DNA of 64,000 nucleotides, from the NCBI RefSeq assembly GCF_002300555.2, contig NZ_NTHN02000003.1:1-64000 (forward strand). The letters run 5' to 3'. Source of the stretch: Alloyangia mangrovi. Its GTDB lineage: Bacteria > Pseudomonadota > Alphaproteobacteria > Rhodobacterales > Rhodobacteraceae. The stretch's first letter is position 1, and the number at the start of each line of letters is the position of its first letter. A model generated the notes under the pieces. The model did not search any database and had not been told where the DNA came from. It saw only the letters and a list, made by a program, of their open reading frames with translations. This document shows, one piece after another, positions 1 to 9,627 of this stretch. A program made the translations under genes and the position numbers.

Positions 1-179
1 CCGAGCGCCTGCCCGAGGCGGCGCAGGCGGTGTTGCGGCGGCAGGTCTGGGCCCGCAAGGGGCGGCCCGATGAGGCGCTGCTCACCACGCTGCGGGATGC
101 GCCGCGCGAGGGGCCGGTGCGGGGCGAGTTGCGCGAGAAGGTGCGGCTGCTGCGCCAGCGGCTGCGGGCAGAGCACTGA
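1..179 (+). CDS. C-terminal fragment of an unidentified protein
   Basis: An open frame enters from the left edge and ends at a TGA at 177-179, giving the last 58 residues of a protein. The fragment is rich in Arg, Leu, Ala and Glu and predicted mostly helical. It ends in RLRAEH. I recognise no motif. The frame is open throughout and has the G/C-rich third positions of its neighbours, so it is probably the true end of a gene, but no function can be given. Confidence 0.5.
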   Translation, partial: ERLPEAAQAVLRRQVWARKGRPDEALLTTLRDAPREGPVRGELREKVRLLRQRLRAEH

Positions 180-222
180 CGGCCTGCGGGATCGGCAGAG
201 GATTCGGAATTCTCGGGGGAGT

Positions 223-296
223 TGGAGCGGGTAGCGGGAATCGAACCCGCGCGTTCAGCTTGGGAAGCTGACAGGCTACCATTACATCATACCCGC
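223..296 (-). tRNA. tRNA-Gly (anticodon CCC)
   Basis: Read on the minus strand this folds as a tRNA. The acceptor arm is GCGGGTA pairing with TACCCGC. The anticodon stem CAGC/GCTG encloses the loop TTCCCAA, so the anticodon is CCC (Gly). The T arm contains GGTTCGATTCC. Discriminator T is followed by an encoded CCA at 223-225. It stands alone, with no integrase beside it. Confidence 0.95.
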
Positions 297-434
297 GCTC
301 TGAAGGCTGATCTACGCGGGCGGCGCGGGCGCGTCAAGCGGGCGCGGCGCAGATTTCTTGCAGGCACGGCGGTGATGGGGCGGCGCCGACACGGTGGTGT
401 CGGGGGGGCGTGACGAGGGCGGCCCGGCCTCGGC

Positions 435-2463
435 CTAGCGCCGCCTGCGGCGCGGTCCCTCGGCGTTGAAGGAAGGCTCGGGCAGGGGCGCGGTGCGGCG
501 GGTCTCCGCAAAGGGGGCGCTGGCATGGGGGATTGCGCTCGCGGCGACGAAATGCTCCTGGAAGCGCGGCTCGATGGCGGTCTCGACCTTGGTGATCTTC
601 CGCACCAGCGCCTCGACCCGGCGCCGGGCCGCGAGGCTGCAGAGCGCGATCCGCGCCCCGGTGCCCGCGGCATTGCCTGCAGAGGTGACGCGCGCCACCG
701 GCACGTCGGGGATCATCCCCAGCACCAGCGCGTGCCGGGGCGAGATATGCGCGCCGAAGGCGCCTGCGAGCACCACCCGGTCGACCTTGTCCACGCCCAT
801 CTCGTCCATCAGCAGCCGCGCCCCCGCGTAGAGCGCGGCTTTCGCCAGCTGAATGGCGCGGATGTCGGCCTGCGTCACGGTGATCACCGGCCCGCCCGAG
901 GTGCTGCCGTCGTGGATCAGGTAGGCATGGGTGCGGCCCTCGGGGCGCATGCGCGGGGTGTCCGTCTGCTGCGCCGAGCCGATGAGACCGCCCGCGTCCA
1001 GCAGCCCTGCCATGCGCATCTCGGCCACCGCCTCGATGATGCCCGAGCCGCAGAGGCCGGTGATGCCGCTGCGCGCCGTGGCCTCGGCAAAGCCCGGCTC
1101 ATCCGACCACAATCCGCAGCCGATGACGCGGAAGCGCGGCTCCTTGGTTTCGGGATCGATGCGGAGCGACTCGATGGCGCCGGGGGCGGCGCGCTGGCCG
1201 GAGCTGATCTGCGCACCTTCGAAGGCCGGGCCGGTCGGCGAGGAGCAGGCGAGCACCCGGTGCCGGTTGCCGAGCAGGATCTCGGCGTTGGTGCCCACAT
1301 CGACGATGAGCATGAGCTCGTCCGAGCGGTCGGGCGCCTCGGAGAGCGCGACCGCGGCGGCATCGGCGCCCACGTGCCCGGCGATGAGCGGCAGCAGGTA
1401 AGCCTGCGCGCCGACCGGCAGCGCGCCGAGGCCGAGATCGCGCGCCGGCAGGTTCTGGGACGAGCAGGTGGCCAGCGCAAAGGGGGCCTGACCCAGCTCC
1501 ACCGGGTCGAGGCCGAGCAGCAGGTGGTGCATCACCGGGTTGCCGACGAGGGACACGTCGAGGATGCGGCTCGTTTGGACGCCGGCGCGCGCGGCAATCT
1601 CCTGCAGAAGGGTGTTCAGCGCCGCCCGGACGGCAGCGGTCATCTCTGCCGCGCCGCCGGGATTCATCATCGCATAGGAGACGCGCGACATGAGGTCTTC
1701 GCCGAAGCGGATCTGCGGGTTCATCACACCTGCCGAGGCCACGACCTCGCCGCTGCGCAGCGAGACGAGATGCGCGGCGATGGTTGTGGAGCCGAGGTCG
1801 ATGGCGAAACCATGCAGATCCCCCTCCAGCAGTCCCGGCCAGAGCGCGGCGATGCGTGGCGGGGCCTCGGCGGAGGACCGGTGCAGCGCGGCGGTGACGG
1901 TCCAGTTGCCTTCGCGCAGGGTCTTTTGCAGCGTGGCGAGCAGGGGCGGCTCGAGGGTGGCGCCCTCGATGCCCCATTGTGTGCGCAGTGCCTCGGTGAG
2001 CCGTTCGAGATCGCCTGACGGCGCCTGCATGTCGGGCGGGGCGACCTCGACGAGGCAGAGGCGCAGCGCCGGGTCCATCTCGACCGGGCGGGCGTCGGCG
2101 TCCTTGCGGATGACCTGCCGGTGCAGCTGGCTCTCGGGCGGCACGTCGATCACCACGTCCGACAGGATCCGCGCCTGGCAGCCGAGGCGGCGCCCGGGGG
2201 CGAGGCCACGTTTCTCGGCGTAGCGGGCCTCGACGATGTTCCAGTCGGAAAGGGCGACCTCGGCGGAGGTGATGCCGTGCTTGGCGAACTGCCCGAAGGC
2301 GGGGGCGACCTGGCAGCGCGAACAAATACCGCGCCCGCCGCAAACCGAGTCGAGATCGACGCCGAGCTGCCGTGCGGCCCCGAGGACGGGCGTTCCGGCA
2401 GGCACACGGCCACGCTTGCCGGAGGGGGTGAAGACAACGAGGGGGGGCGTTGGGCTCGGTCAT
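435..2463 (-). CDS. ASKHA-domain / [2Fe-2S] ferredoxin protein (DUF4445, corrinoid-activation type), N-terminal frameshift
   Basis: The N-terminal domain is a plant-type [2Fe-2S] ferredoxin with the cluster motif CGGRGICSRC and a later LGCQA. It is followed by a long ASKHA (actin/hexokinase-like) domain with AIDLGSTT and LIVDVGTNAEI. Family members of this kind (RamA/AcsV-like, DUF4445) reductively reactivate corrinoid proteins in methyl-transfer pathways; that role is inferred here. The uninterrupted frame starts only at a GTG at 2405, which would remove the first ferredoxin strand. A better start is the ATG at 2461-2463, but the G7 run at 2441-2447 puts it out of frame. Removing one G gives MTEPNAPLVVFTPSGK and a whole-codon length of 675 residues. 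The neighbours tyrS and the tRNA give no functional clue. metH and gbcAB further along give a one-carbon context. Confidence 0.8.
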
Positions 2464-2582
2464 GGTCTCAGGATGCGCGCGGCTTGCGGCGCGCACATGT
2501 CCGAAAACGGCAGGATGTGGGGTGAGGGCGTCGCCGGGGCGGCGACGGGAGCCGGACCGGGTGGCGCGCCGAGCAAGAATAG

Positions 2583-2608
2583 GGGGCGGCACCTTGCGGC
2601 GCCGCCCC
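2583..2608 (-). terminator. Hairpin after tyrS
   Basis: GGGGCGGC at 2583-2590 pairs perfectly with GCCGCCCC at 2601-2608, with a 10-nt loop, 22 bases beyond the tyrS stop. The minus-strand sequence after it (CCCTATTCTTGC) has only a weak T content, so termination strength is uncertain. Confidence 0.5.
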
Positions 2609-2630
2609 GCGAAAGTCAGCTCTCGAGGCC

Positions 2631-3881
2631 TCAGCCCAGCTTCACCAGCGCGTGGCGCTTCTTGCCCGCCGAGAGCTTCACCGGCGCAGCCAATGCGGCG
2701 GCATCCAGCATCAGCCCTGCGTCGGTCAGCGGTTGGTCATCCATCCGTGCGCCATTCTCGGTGATCAGTCGCTTGGCTTCCTTGCCGGACTTGGCGAGCC
2801 CGGCGCGGACGATCACCTGCACGATGGAGATGCCCTCGCCGATCTCCTCGGCGGTCAGCGCCAGCGTCGGCAGGTCATCCCCGACGCCGCCCTTCTCGAA
2901 GACCTCGCGGGCGGTCGCCTCGGCGGCGGCAGCTGCCTCGGCGCCGTGGCAGAGCGTGGTCACCTCGTTGGCGAGAATGATCTTGGCGTCGTTGATCTCG
3001 GAGCCGGCCAGCGCGCCGAGCCGCTCGCATTCCTCGACCGGCAGCTCGGTGTAGAGCTTGAGGAAGCGGCCGACGTCGGCATCGGTGGTGTTGCGCCAGA
3101 ACTGCCAGAACTCGTAGGGGCTCAGCATCTCGGCATTGAGCCACATGGCGCCGCCTTGGCTCTTGCCCATCTTGCGCCCGTCCGAGGTGGTCAGGAGCGG
3201 CGAGGTGAGGCCGTAGATCTCGTGGTCCAGCACCCGGCGGGTCAGGTCTATGCCGTTGATGATGTTGCCCCACTGGTCCGAGCCGCCCATCTGCAGCGAG
3301 CAGCCGTAGCGGCGGTTCAGCTCGAGGAAGTCGTAGGCCTGCAGGATCATGTAGTTGAATTCGAGGAACGACAGCGACTGCTCGCGGTCGAGGCGCGATT
3401 TGACGCTCTCGAAGCTGAGCATGCGGTTCACCGAGAAGTGCCGGCCGATGTCGCGCAGGAACTCGAGGTAGTTGAGCCCGTCGAGCCATTCGGCGTTGTT
3501 CAGCATCAGCGCGTCGGTCTCGCCGCCACCGTAGCTCAGGTACTTGGCGAAGACCTGCTTCATGCCCTCGATGTTGGCGTCGATCTGTTCCGGCCCGAGC
3601 AGCGGGCGCTCGTCCGAGCGGAACGAGGGGTCGCCCACCTTGGTGGTGCCGCCGCCCATCAGGGTGATCGGCTTGTGGCCGGTCTTCTGCAGCCAGCGCA
3701 GCATCATGATGTTGAGGAGGTGACCGACGTGCAGCGACTTGGCCGTCGCGTCATAGCCGATATAGGCGGTGACCACGCCCTTGCTCAGCGCCTCGTCGAG
3801 GCCCTGGTAATCGGTGCAATCGGCGAGATAGCCGCGCTCGATCATGACGCGCATGAAGTCCGATTTGGGATGGTAGGTCAT
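2631..3881 (-). CDS. tyrS: Tyrosyl-tRNA synthetase
   Basis: This class I aminoacyl-tRNA synthetase charges tRNA-Tyr in the cytoplasm. At 416 residues it is the normal length for the bacterial TyrRS family. The HIGH signature appears as HVGH at residues 51-54 in [13 protein letters not shown]. The KMSKS loop is KMGKS near residue 235. The tyrosine pocket is visible as YMILQAYDF and GGSDQWGNI. The C-terminal 70 residues form an S4-type RNA-binding domain ending in [12 protein letters not shown]. The ATG at 3881 gives a standard N terminus. anmK starts divergently just upstream, and a short dyad lies between them. Confidence 0.97.
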   Translation of the reverse strand: MTYHPKSDFMRVMIERGYLADCTDYQGLDEALSKGVVTAYIGYDATAKSLHVGHLLNIMMLRWLQKTGHKPITLMGGGTTKVGDPSFRSDERPLLGPEQIDANIEGMKQVFAKYLSYGGGETDALMLNNAEWLDGLNYLEFLRDIGRHFSVNRMLSFESVKSRLDREQSLSFLEFNYMILQAYDFLELNRRYGCSLQMGGSDQWGNIINGIDLTRRVLDHEIYGLTSPLLTTSDGRKMGKSQGGAMWLNAEMLSPYEFWQFWRNTTDADVGRFLKLYTELPVEECERLGALAGSEINDAKIILANEVTTLCHGAEAAAAAEATAREVFEKGGVGDDLPTLALTAEEIGEGISIVQVIVRAGLAKSGKEAKRLITENGARMDDQPLTDAGLMLDAAALAAPVKLSAGKKRHALVKLG

Positions 3882-3892
3882 CGTGGATACCT

Positions 3893-3917
3893 CTTATAGT
3901 CCGAAAGTTCCTATAAG
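3893..3917. promoter_or_regulatory. Dyad between divergent tyrS and anmK
   Basis: CTTATAG at 3893-3899 is repeated as its exact reverse complement CTATAAG at 3911-3917, with an 11-base spacer. Each arm resembles a -10 element for one of the divergent genes. It could be back-to-back promoters or a shared operator; the sequence does not decide. Confidence 0.4.
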
Positions 3918-3933
3918 CGCGGGGAAGGCGAAG

Positions 3934-5061
3934 GTGAAGGGCAAGTTGGGTGCACGTTCCGTTTGGGCGCTGGGGTGTATGTCGGGAACCTCTCTCGACG
4001 GGGTGGACGCTGCGCTGATCCGCACCGATGGGGCACAGATCCACGAGTTCGGGCGCTCCGGCTACCGGCCCTATACCGAGGCCGAGCGCCGGGTGCTGAA
4101 GGCCGCGCTGGGGCGCTGGCCCGGGCCGGGTCTCGAAGAGGCGCTGGAGGTCGTGCAACGCGCCCATACCGAGCTTCTGTCCGAGTTCCCCGAGGCCGAA
4201 CTGGTGGGCTTTCATGGCCAGACGCTGGCGCATGAGCCGCACGGTCGCGGCACGCATCAGCTTGGCGACGGCGCGGCGCTGGCCGAGGCGCTGAACCGCG
4301 ACGTGGTGTGGGATTTCCGCTCTGCCGACGTGACCTTGGGCGGCGAGGGCGCGCCGCTGGCGCCCTTCTACCATTTCGCCTGCGCCAAGAAGATGGGGGC
4401 GGAAGCCCCCGTGGCCTTCCTCAACCTCGGCGGGGTGGGCAACCTCACCTGGGTCGATCCGCGCAAACCCTCGCCCGAGGCGCCGGGCGCGCTGCTGGCC
4501 TTCGACACCGGACCGGCGAATGCCCCGATCAACGACTTGGTGGGTGAGCGGCTCGGGCTCGATTGTGACCGCGACGGTGCGCTGGCCGCGCAGGGCGAGG
4601 TTGTCGACGGCGCGCTGGAGCTCTTCCTCGAAGAAGGCTTCTTCCGCCGGATGCCGCCCAAATCCCTCGATCGGGACGATTTCTCGCTGATGCTCGACCT
4701 GGTCCGCGAGCTCTCGGATGCCGATGCCGCCGCAACGATGACGGCCATGGCCGCCGCAGCGGTGATGCAGGGCATGGAGCATTGCCCGAACCCGCCTCAG
4801 AAACTGCTGGTGACAGGCGGCGGGCGGCACAACCCGGTGATGATGGCGATGCTGCAGGCCGGGCTCGACTGCCCGGTGGTGCCGGTCGAGGAGGCGGGGT
4901 TAGATGGCGACATGCTCGAGGCGCAGGCCTTCGGCTTCCTTGCCGTGCGGGTGGCGCAGGGCTGGCCGACTTCGGGCCCGTCGACCACGGGCGTCGCCGC
5001 GCCGGTGGGGGGGCGGGCAGCTGTCGCGGGTCGGCTCGCTGGTGGTGTGATCGGGCGCTGA
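3934..5061 (+). CDS. anmK: Anhydro-N-acetylmuramic acid kinase
   Basis: AnmK phosphorylates and opens 1,6-anhydro-MurNAc to MurNAc-6-phosphate in cell-wall recycling. The signature N terminus [18 protein letters not shown], the substrate segment [12 protein letters not shown], the NVGGVGN-like stretch NLGGVGNLT with [13 protein letters not shown], and the C-terminal [11 protein letters not shown] are all typical. I chose the GTG at 3934, preceded by GGGGAAGGCGAAG, giving 375 residues. The frame remains open to a GTG at 3883, but that would overlap the dyad. Product assignment is firm; the start is moderately sure. It is convergent with the next gene, separated by 29 bases. Confidence 0.93.
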   Translation: MKGKLGARSVWALGCMSGTSLDGVDAALIRTDGAQIHEFGRSGYRPYTEAERRVLKAALGRWPGPGLEEALEVVQRAHTELLSEFPEAELVGFHGQTLAHEPHGRGTHQLGDGAALAEALNRDVVWDFRSADVTLGGEGAPLAPFYHFACAKKMGAEAPVAFLNLGGVGNLTWVDPRKPSPEAPGALLAFDTGPANAPINDLVGERLGLDCDRDGALAAQGEVVDGALELFLEEGFFRRMPPKSLDRDDFSLMLDLVRELSDADAAATMTAMAAAAVMQGMEHCPNPPQKLLVTGGGRHNPVMMAMLQAGLDCPVVPVEEAGLDGDMLEAQAFGFLAVRVAQGWPTSGPSTTGVAAPVGGRAAVAGRLAGGVIGR

Positions 5062-5090
5062 CCGGCCCGGCTCACGCTTCGCCTGGCGCT

Positions 5091-6080
5091 TTACCCTTCG
5101 CGCCCCTCAGCCTCGGTGCGCAGCGCCTCGAGACGGCGGCGGAAGCGCGGGGCGTTCATCCGCGCGGTGACATTGGCGCAGAGCCATTCGGCCAGCAGCG
5201 GCCGGTTCTCGGCATCGAGTCGCGACAGAAGCCGCCGCAGGTAGGGCGTGTGGCTGCGCCTTGCGCGCAGCAGCCGGGCCATCTCGGCGCGGTCGAGCCG
5301 GTCGTCGGCAGCGGCGTCGAGGATCGGGTGCACGAGATCCAGCTCCAGCAGATCGCCCTGCAACGCGTCGCCCATATAGGGCAGGCGGAAGCGGGTCACG
5401 TTGCGCCGCTCGAAGAGCGCGGCATGCATCGCGTCCATCCGCTCCTGCGGGTCGTAGAGCACATAAGCGGCATGGGCGGCGTCGATCATGTCGGGCGCAT
5501 AACCGAAGCGTGAGGTGAAATCGACGCGGCGCATTTCGGGGAAGCGGTCGTCCCATTCCGCCACGCGCGGATCGAGCGTTGCCTGCGGCTGCAGCAGCAC
5601 GACTCGAGCGCCGGGCGCGGCGACCGAATAAGCGGCGGCGGCGTAACCGCAGGGGCCGGCGCCGTAGAAGATCACCTTCTCGAAGGCGTCAAAGAAGCCG
5701 TCGTCCAGGAGTTGGTCGAAGAAGCGGATCACCTCGGCGTCGCGGAACCAGGTGTCGGCGGTGCAGATCACCGAGAGGCTCGACCAGCCCTCGATCGCCT
5801 GCATCTCCCAGCCGAGCGGGGTGGCGGTCTCGCTGTAGGCAGAGATCCCGGGCATCGACTCGAAACTCACCAGCAGCGTGTCGCCATCTTCGACAAACAC
5901 CGCGTGGTGCCGCTTGCCGAGCGGTTCGGCGAAGCCGTGTTCCTCGCCGATCTCTGAGATGGCGGCGATCCAGGAGCACCCGCTGTGCATGCTGAGGTCA
6001 ACATCGGTGAGATCGAGCTCGTCGTCGAAGACGGTCTCGTGCCTGAGCTGATCCGTGTTGTCCTTCATGATACCTGCCAT
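5091..6080 (-). CDS. Uncharacterised protein, alpha/beta-hydrolase-like core
   Basis: A 329-residue soluble protein of unknown function. The middle contains a Rossmann or hydrolase-like turn, KVIFYGAGPCGYAAAAYSV (about residues 139-157), followed by RVVLLQPQATLDPRVAEWD. A glycine-rich elbow after a hydrophobic strand suits an alpha/beta-hydrolase fold, but the usual Ser nucleophile is replaced by Pro-Cys. The C-terminal third is helical and Arg-rich. From memory, Rhodobacterales relatives are sometimes labelled phosphoadenosine phosphosulfate reductase. I see no PP-loop or CGLH-type cysteine motif to support that. It follows the glycosyltransferase/sulfotransferase genes on the same strand after 180 bases, so a shared role is possible but not shown. 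A second ATG lies four codons in. Confidence 0.6.
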   Translation of the reverse strand: MAGIMKDNTDQLRHETVFDDELDLTDVDLSMHSGCSWIAAISEIGEEHGFAEPLGKRHHAVFVEDGDTLLVSFESMPGISAYSETATPLGWEMQAIEGWSSLSVICTADTWFRDAEVIRFFDQLLDDGFFDAFEKVIFYGAGPCGYAAAAYSVAAPGARVVLLQPQATLDPRVAEWDDRFPEMRRVDFTSRFGYAPDMIDAAHAAYVLYDPQERMDAMHAALFERRNVTRFRLPYMGDALQGDLLELDLVHPILDAAADDRLDRAEMARLLRARRSHTPYLRRLLSRLDAENRPLLAEWLCANVTARMNAPRFRRRLEALRTEAEGREG

Positions 6081-6260
6081 TGTCCTGTCGCGTCCGGTCG
6101 GGCCCGTGCAAGGGCGGATGTCTGCGCTTGCCGCCGTGCCGCACTCAGATGCTTCGAGACTGGGCGCGGAATGGGGCGGAAATATGTGGCTTTAGGGGTA
6201 ATACGGCGGTGGTGAGGCGGCAAGAAAAATCACCGTGTAGGAGAGGTTTGCGCGAAATCC

Positions 6261-7316
6261 TCAGGCGTCGCCCGCCTGCCGGGCGCGGGTGGCGGCGGCG
6301 ATCAACGGCCGGGCCAGTTCGGGCGGCAGCGGGCGCGAGGGCGGGGTCATCAGCAGCCGTCCCATGAGCGCGCGATAGGGCTCCTGCGCCATCAACTCGG
6401 CAAAGCGCGCCTTGCGCCAGCGCACTGCGGCGGCGTGCAGACCGGCGAGCATCGGATCGGCGGCAAATTCCTCGCGCTGCGCGCGGGTCGGTGCGGCCAG
6501 CGCGGCGATGCTGAGGTCCTCGTCGGTGTTGAAATTCCGCTCGACCCAGTAGTCGAGCCCCAGCAGGTGGTCGCCATGCACGGCGCGGCCGCGGTCGGCT
6601 TTCAGCACGTAGCTCTCCATCGCGCCGAGCGGATAGTGGTTGAGTTGCGCCAGCGCGTAGTTCGAGCGCCCGTAGTTGGAGAAAATGCGTCGCGTGTGGA
6701 ACTGCGCGTCAAGTGCGCGCCCCTCGCCGTCGAACCAGCGCGTCTGCGCGAGCCTGCCCTTGTCGGGGCTGCGCGGCCGGTGCACGCCCAGGGCCCCGTA
6801 ACTGCCGTCGTTGCGGTAGAGCGTCTTGAACATCGCCGAGCGCCAGGGCCAGTACATCGTCACCGGCGCGGCGCGGGTGAACTGCTGCGGCACCGGCTGG
6901 TCGACGAAGTTGATCACTCCGGCATTGCCGAAGAGCCGCCAGGTGAGGGTGATCGCCGTCGCATCGGGCAGGGCCTCGATCAGCGCCGCAAGGGTGTGAT
7001 CCCCGGTACGGACATTGACGAATTCATCCACGTCGAGCGCCAGCAGCCAGTCGGCCCCGCGCACCGCCTCCGACTTGTCCGCCAGCTTCAGTCCGGAGAA
7101 CTGGATGCCGCGCTTGTCGTAAGGCCCGTCGTTGCGAATGTGGGTAAGCGGCGCCAGTTGGGCGAGCCGGTCGAGCAGCGCATCGGTGCCGTCCTGGCAG
7201 TCGTTGCTGAGCGCCACCACATGCGTGACCCCGGCGGCGAGGTGATGCGCCAGCCAGTCGAGCAGGAAGGCGCCCTCGTTGCGCACGCAGATGACGGCTG
7301 TGATGCTGGCGGCCAT
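6261..7316 (-). CDS. Glycosyltransferase family 2-like protein (PF13704 type)
   Basis: 351 residues. It opens with the GT-A start SITAVICVRNEGAFLLDWL, where family 2 enzymes bind the nucleotide-sugar. The metal-binding acidic motif is LLALDVDEFVNV near residue 95. The later THIRNDGPYD and LGVHRPRSPDKGR segments and the closing LNHYPLGAMESYVLK block are shared with the two other glycosyltransferases upstream (7320 and 10253). No membrane segment is visible. It is the last gene of a tightly packed leftward operon, starting 3 bases after the preceding stop. It probably transfers a sugar in synthesis of a surface glycan; donor and acceptor are unknown. Confidence 0.85.
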   Translation of the reverse strand: MAASITAVICVRNEGAFLLDWLAHHLAAGVTHVVALSNDCQDGTDALLDRLAQLAPLTHIRNDGPYDKRGIQFSGLKLADKSEAVRGADWLLALDVDEFVNVRTGDHTLAALIEALPDATAITLTWRLFGNAGVINFVDQPVPQQFTRAAPVTMYWPWRSAMFKTLYRNDGSYGALGVHRPRSPDKGRLAQTRWFDGEGRALDAQFHTRRIFSNYGRSNYALAQLNHYPLGAMESYVLKADRGRAVHGDHLLGLDYWVERNFNTDEDLSIAALAAPTRAQREEFAADPMLAGLHAAAVRWRKARFAELMAQEPYRALMGRLLMTPPSRPLPPELARPLIAAATRARQAGDA

Positions 7317-7319
7317 GGG

Positions 7320-9627
7320 TCAGCTCTCCATATCGAGCGAAAGCGCCCAGGCGACGCGCTCCTCGGGGGTGAGGGTGAGCGACGTGGCCTCGCGGAACAA
7401 TTTCCCGAATTCGGGATCCGCGCGCAACGCGCTTGCCCTGGCTTTGTGCCAGGCGACGCCGTCGGCGTGCAGACGGGCCAGCTCGGGATCGACCAGCAGC
7501 CGCCCCATCTCGGCCCGCAGCCGCGGCAGGTTGCGCTGGATCGTCAGGTCGCGGGCGCCGGACCAGTCCATGCGGATCCAGTAGTTGAGCCCGATCTGCC
7601 GGTCGACGTGCAGCGCCCGCCCGCGCTGGCGCTTGATCAGGTAGCTCTCGGCCGAGCGCAGCGCGTAGTGGTTGAGCTGCACGAGGTCGTAGCCGATGGA
7701 TTTGCGCGAGTTACGCCAGCCGCTGCGAAGCGCTTCGGTGGTCATGTCGATGCCTGAGCCATTGGCCCATTTCACTTCTGTTTCAGCCTCTTGGCGCAGC
7801 TTGTTCGGGCGGTGGCAGGAGAGCTTTTCGTAAGCCCTCACGCCGCGCATCAGCGTCTTGAAGCCCCAAGTCGTGTGCGGCTTGGGGCAGTAGCGCGGCG
7901 CGCAGGCAGTGAATTGGCCGATCACCGGCACGTCCTTGAGCGCCTGCACGCCGCCGTGGCCGAAGAGCCGCCAGGTGAGGGCAAAATGCGTCGCTTCGGG
8001 CGCGGCGGCGAAGAGGTCGTCCAGCGTGCCGTTGCCGCAGCGGATGTTGACGAACTCATCGACGTCGGAATGCAGCACCCATTGCGCGTTCTGGATCAGC
8101 TCCTCCTTCAGCGCCGCGTCGAGCGCATGCTGCTGCGGCGAGTTGCCGGACCAGCCGTTGTTGTCACGGTGCTGCAGCACGCCCATACGGTGCAACCGGT
8201 CGAGGATACGGTCAGACCCATCCTCGCAGCCGTTGGAATAGATGAGAAAATCGTCGAAGCCTATGGCACGGTGATAGGCGATCCACTCGACGATATAGGG
8301 GGCCTCGTTCTTCATGCAGCCAAGGATGACCCGCTTGCCAGCCTCGCTTGGCGGGCGCGGCGGAATGGCGGTGAAGGGCGGCCGTTCGGCGGTCTCGTCC
8401 AGCATGCCCAGCCGGTTGTGCGGCACCCAGGGCGAGCCCTGCAGCGCGTGCAACTTGCGGAGGGCGGCGTCGGGCATCGCGGGTGCGGCGCCGGTCTCGG
8501 GCTCGATGGTGCGCGCCGCGACCTCCCGAGAGGCCTGCTCGATGCGCCAGCGGAAGGCCATGAGATACTGCGTCGCCCGGAAACCGAAGCCCGGATCGGC
8601 CTCGCGCCATTCAGGGCTGGCGACCGCGCTGCACAGGTGCTCGGGCTTCAGCCCCGGGTGCTGCGCCATGAGCCCCTCGAGGTCGGACGTGAAGCGGCGG
8701 GTGACGGCGCCGAGCCCGCCGGGGTCGAGCGGGACGCCGGGTAGTTTGATCTCGCTCAGCAGGCGGCGCCAGAGCGGGCGCGGGATCTGCAGTCCGGGCT
8801 CGGTGGCGAGATATCGCAGCAACACGTCGTTCATCCGTCGGCAGCGGCTGAGCCAGGCGGCCGAGGGCTGGACAGGTGGCGGCACCGCCTCGACCTTGCC
8901 GATGCTCTGGTCGATCTCGAAGGCCGCGCGGATCTCCTCGGTCACCTCCGGGCCGTAAAGCCGCGCCGGCTCGAGGCTGCGCAGCCGCACCGCGCCGGGG
9001 CCGAACGCCGCCTCCCAGCCGCGCTGCAGCCGGGCAAGATCGAGCCAGTGCGCCGCGCCCTGGCGCCTCGGGAAAGACGCCCCCGCGCGGGTCGCGGGCG
9101 GGCCGTGTCCCGAGCGCCGCCTGCCACCAGTCGGGCGCGGCGCAGAGACCCAGCTCCAGGTCCAGACCCCGCCTGCGACCCTCCATCAACTGCACCGCGT
9201 AGTGCCGCGCCAGCATCCGTGCCGGGGCATCGAGATGGGCGACGACGGTGATATCCTCGGAGAGTGGCGCCAGCAGGGCGCGGAGCCGGGCAAGCTCTGC
9301 GCGCGTGGTCAGCCCGCTGCCGAGCTGATGCGCCGAGAGGATCAGGGTATCGGGCTGCGCGGCCTCGACCTCGGCAACGAGCTGTGCGACCACCTCGATC
9401 CGCAGGGCCTCCTGCCGCGCGGGCGTGTCGAAGCCGCGCCCCCAGCGCAGAGCATCCACCGCGCCGGGATCGCTCACCGCCATGAAGAGCCGCGTATGGT
9501 TGCGCGCGCCCGGGCTGCGGGCGTAGAGCACGCCGCGCTTGGCCATCTGCCGCCGCTTGGCATCCATCACCTGCTGCAGCCGATCGCTGCTCTGCGCGTC
9601 CGGACCGATATGGAGAAAAATTCTCAC
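7320..9627 (-). CDS. Sulfotransferase-like domain fused to PF13704-type glycosyltransferase, frameshifted
   Basis: Two frames join into one 768-residue protein. The N-terminal part (from GTG at 9627) begins VRIFLHIGPDAQSSDRLQQV, which looks like a PAPS-loop strand in which the usual Lys-Thr-Gly has been lost. The continuing frame GAAHWLDLARLQRGWEAAF sits one base away. Removing one C from the C5 run at 9080-9084 joins them and gives a whole number of codons. The C-terminal half holds the glycosyltransferase: ILGCMKNEAPYIVEWIAYHR, the DVDEF metal motif in VLHSDVDEFVNIRC, and a LNHYALRSAESYLIKRQRGR block matching its neighbours. GTG at 9627 overlaps the upstream stop as GTGA, which fixes the start. 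As assembled, only 7320-8990 plus a short extension can be read as the glycosyltransferase. Confidence 0.75.

Noticed and set aside
223-296. tRNA-Gly as an integration site of a genomic island
   Set aside because: No integrase, direct repeat of the tRNA end or change in composition nearby.
222-413. 63-codon frame beginning within the tRNA-Gly
   Set aside because: The region folds as a tRNA, and the peptide is a by-product of its sequence.
5091-6080. Label as phosphoadenosine phosphosulfate reductase
   Set aside because: No PP-loop and no conserved catalytic Cys motif. The glycine-rich turn is of another type.
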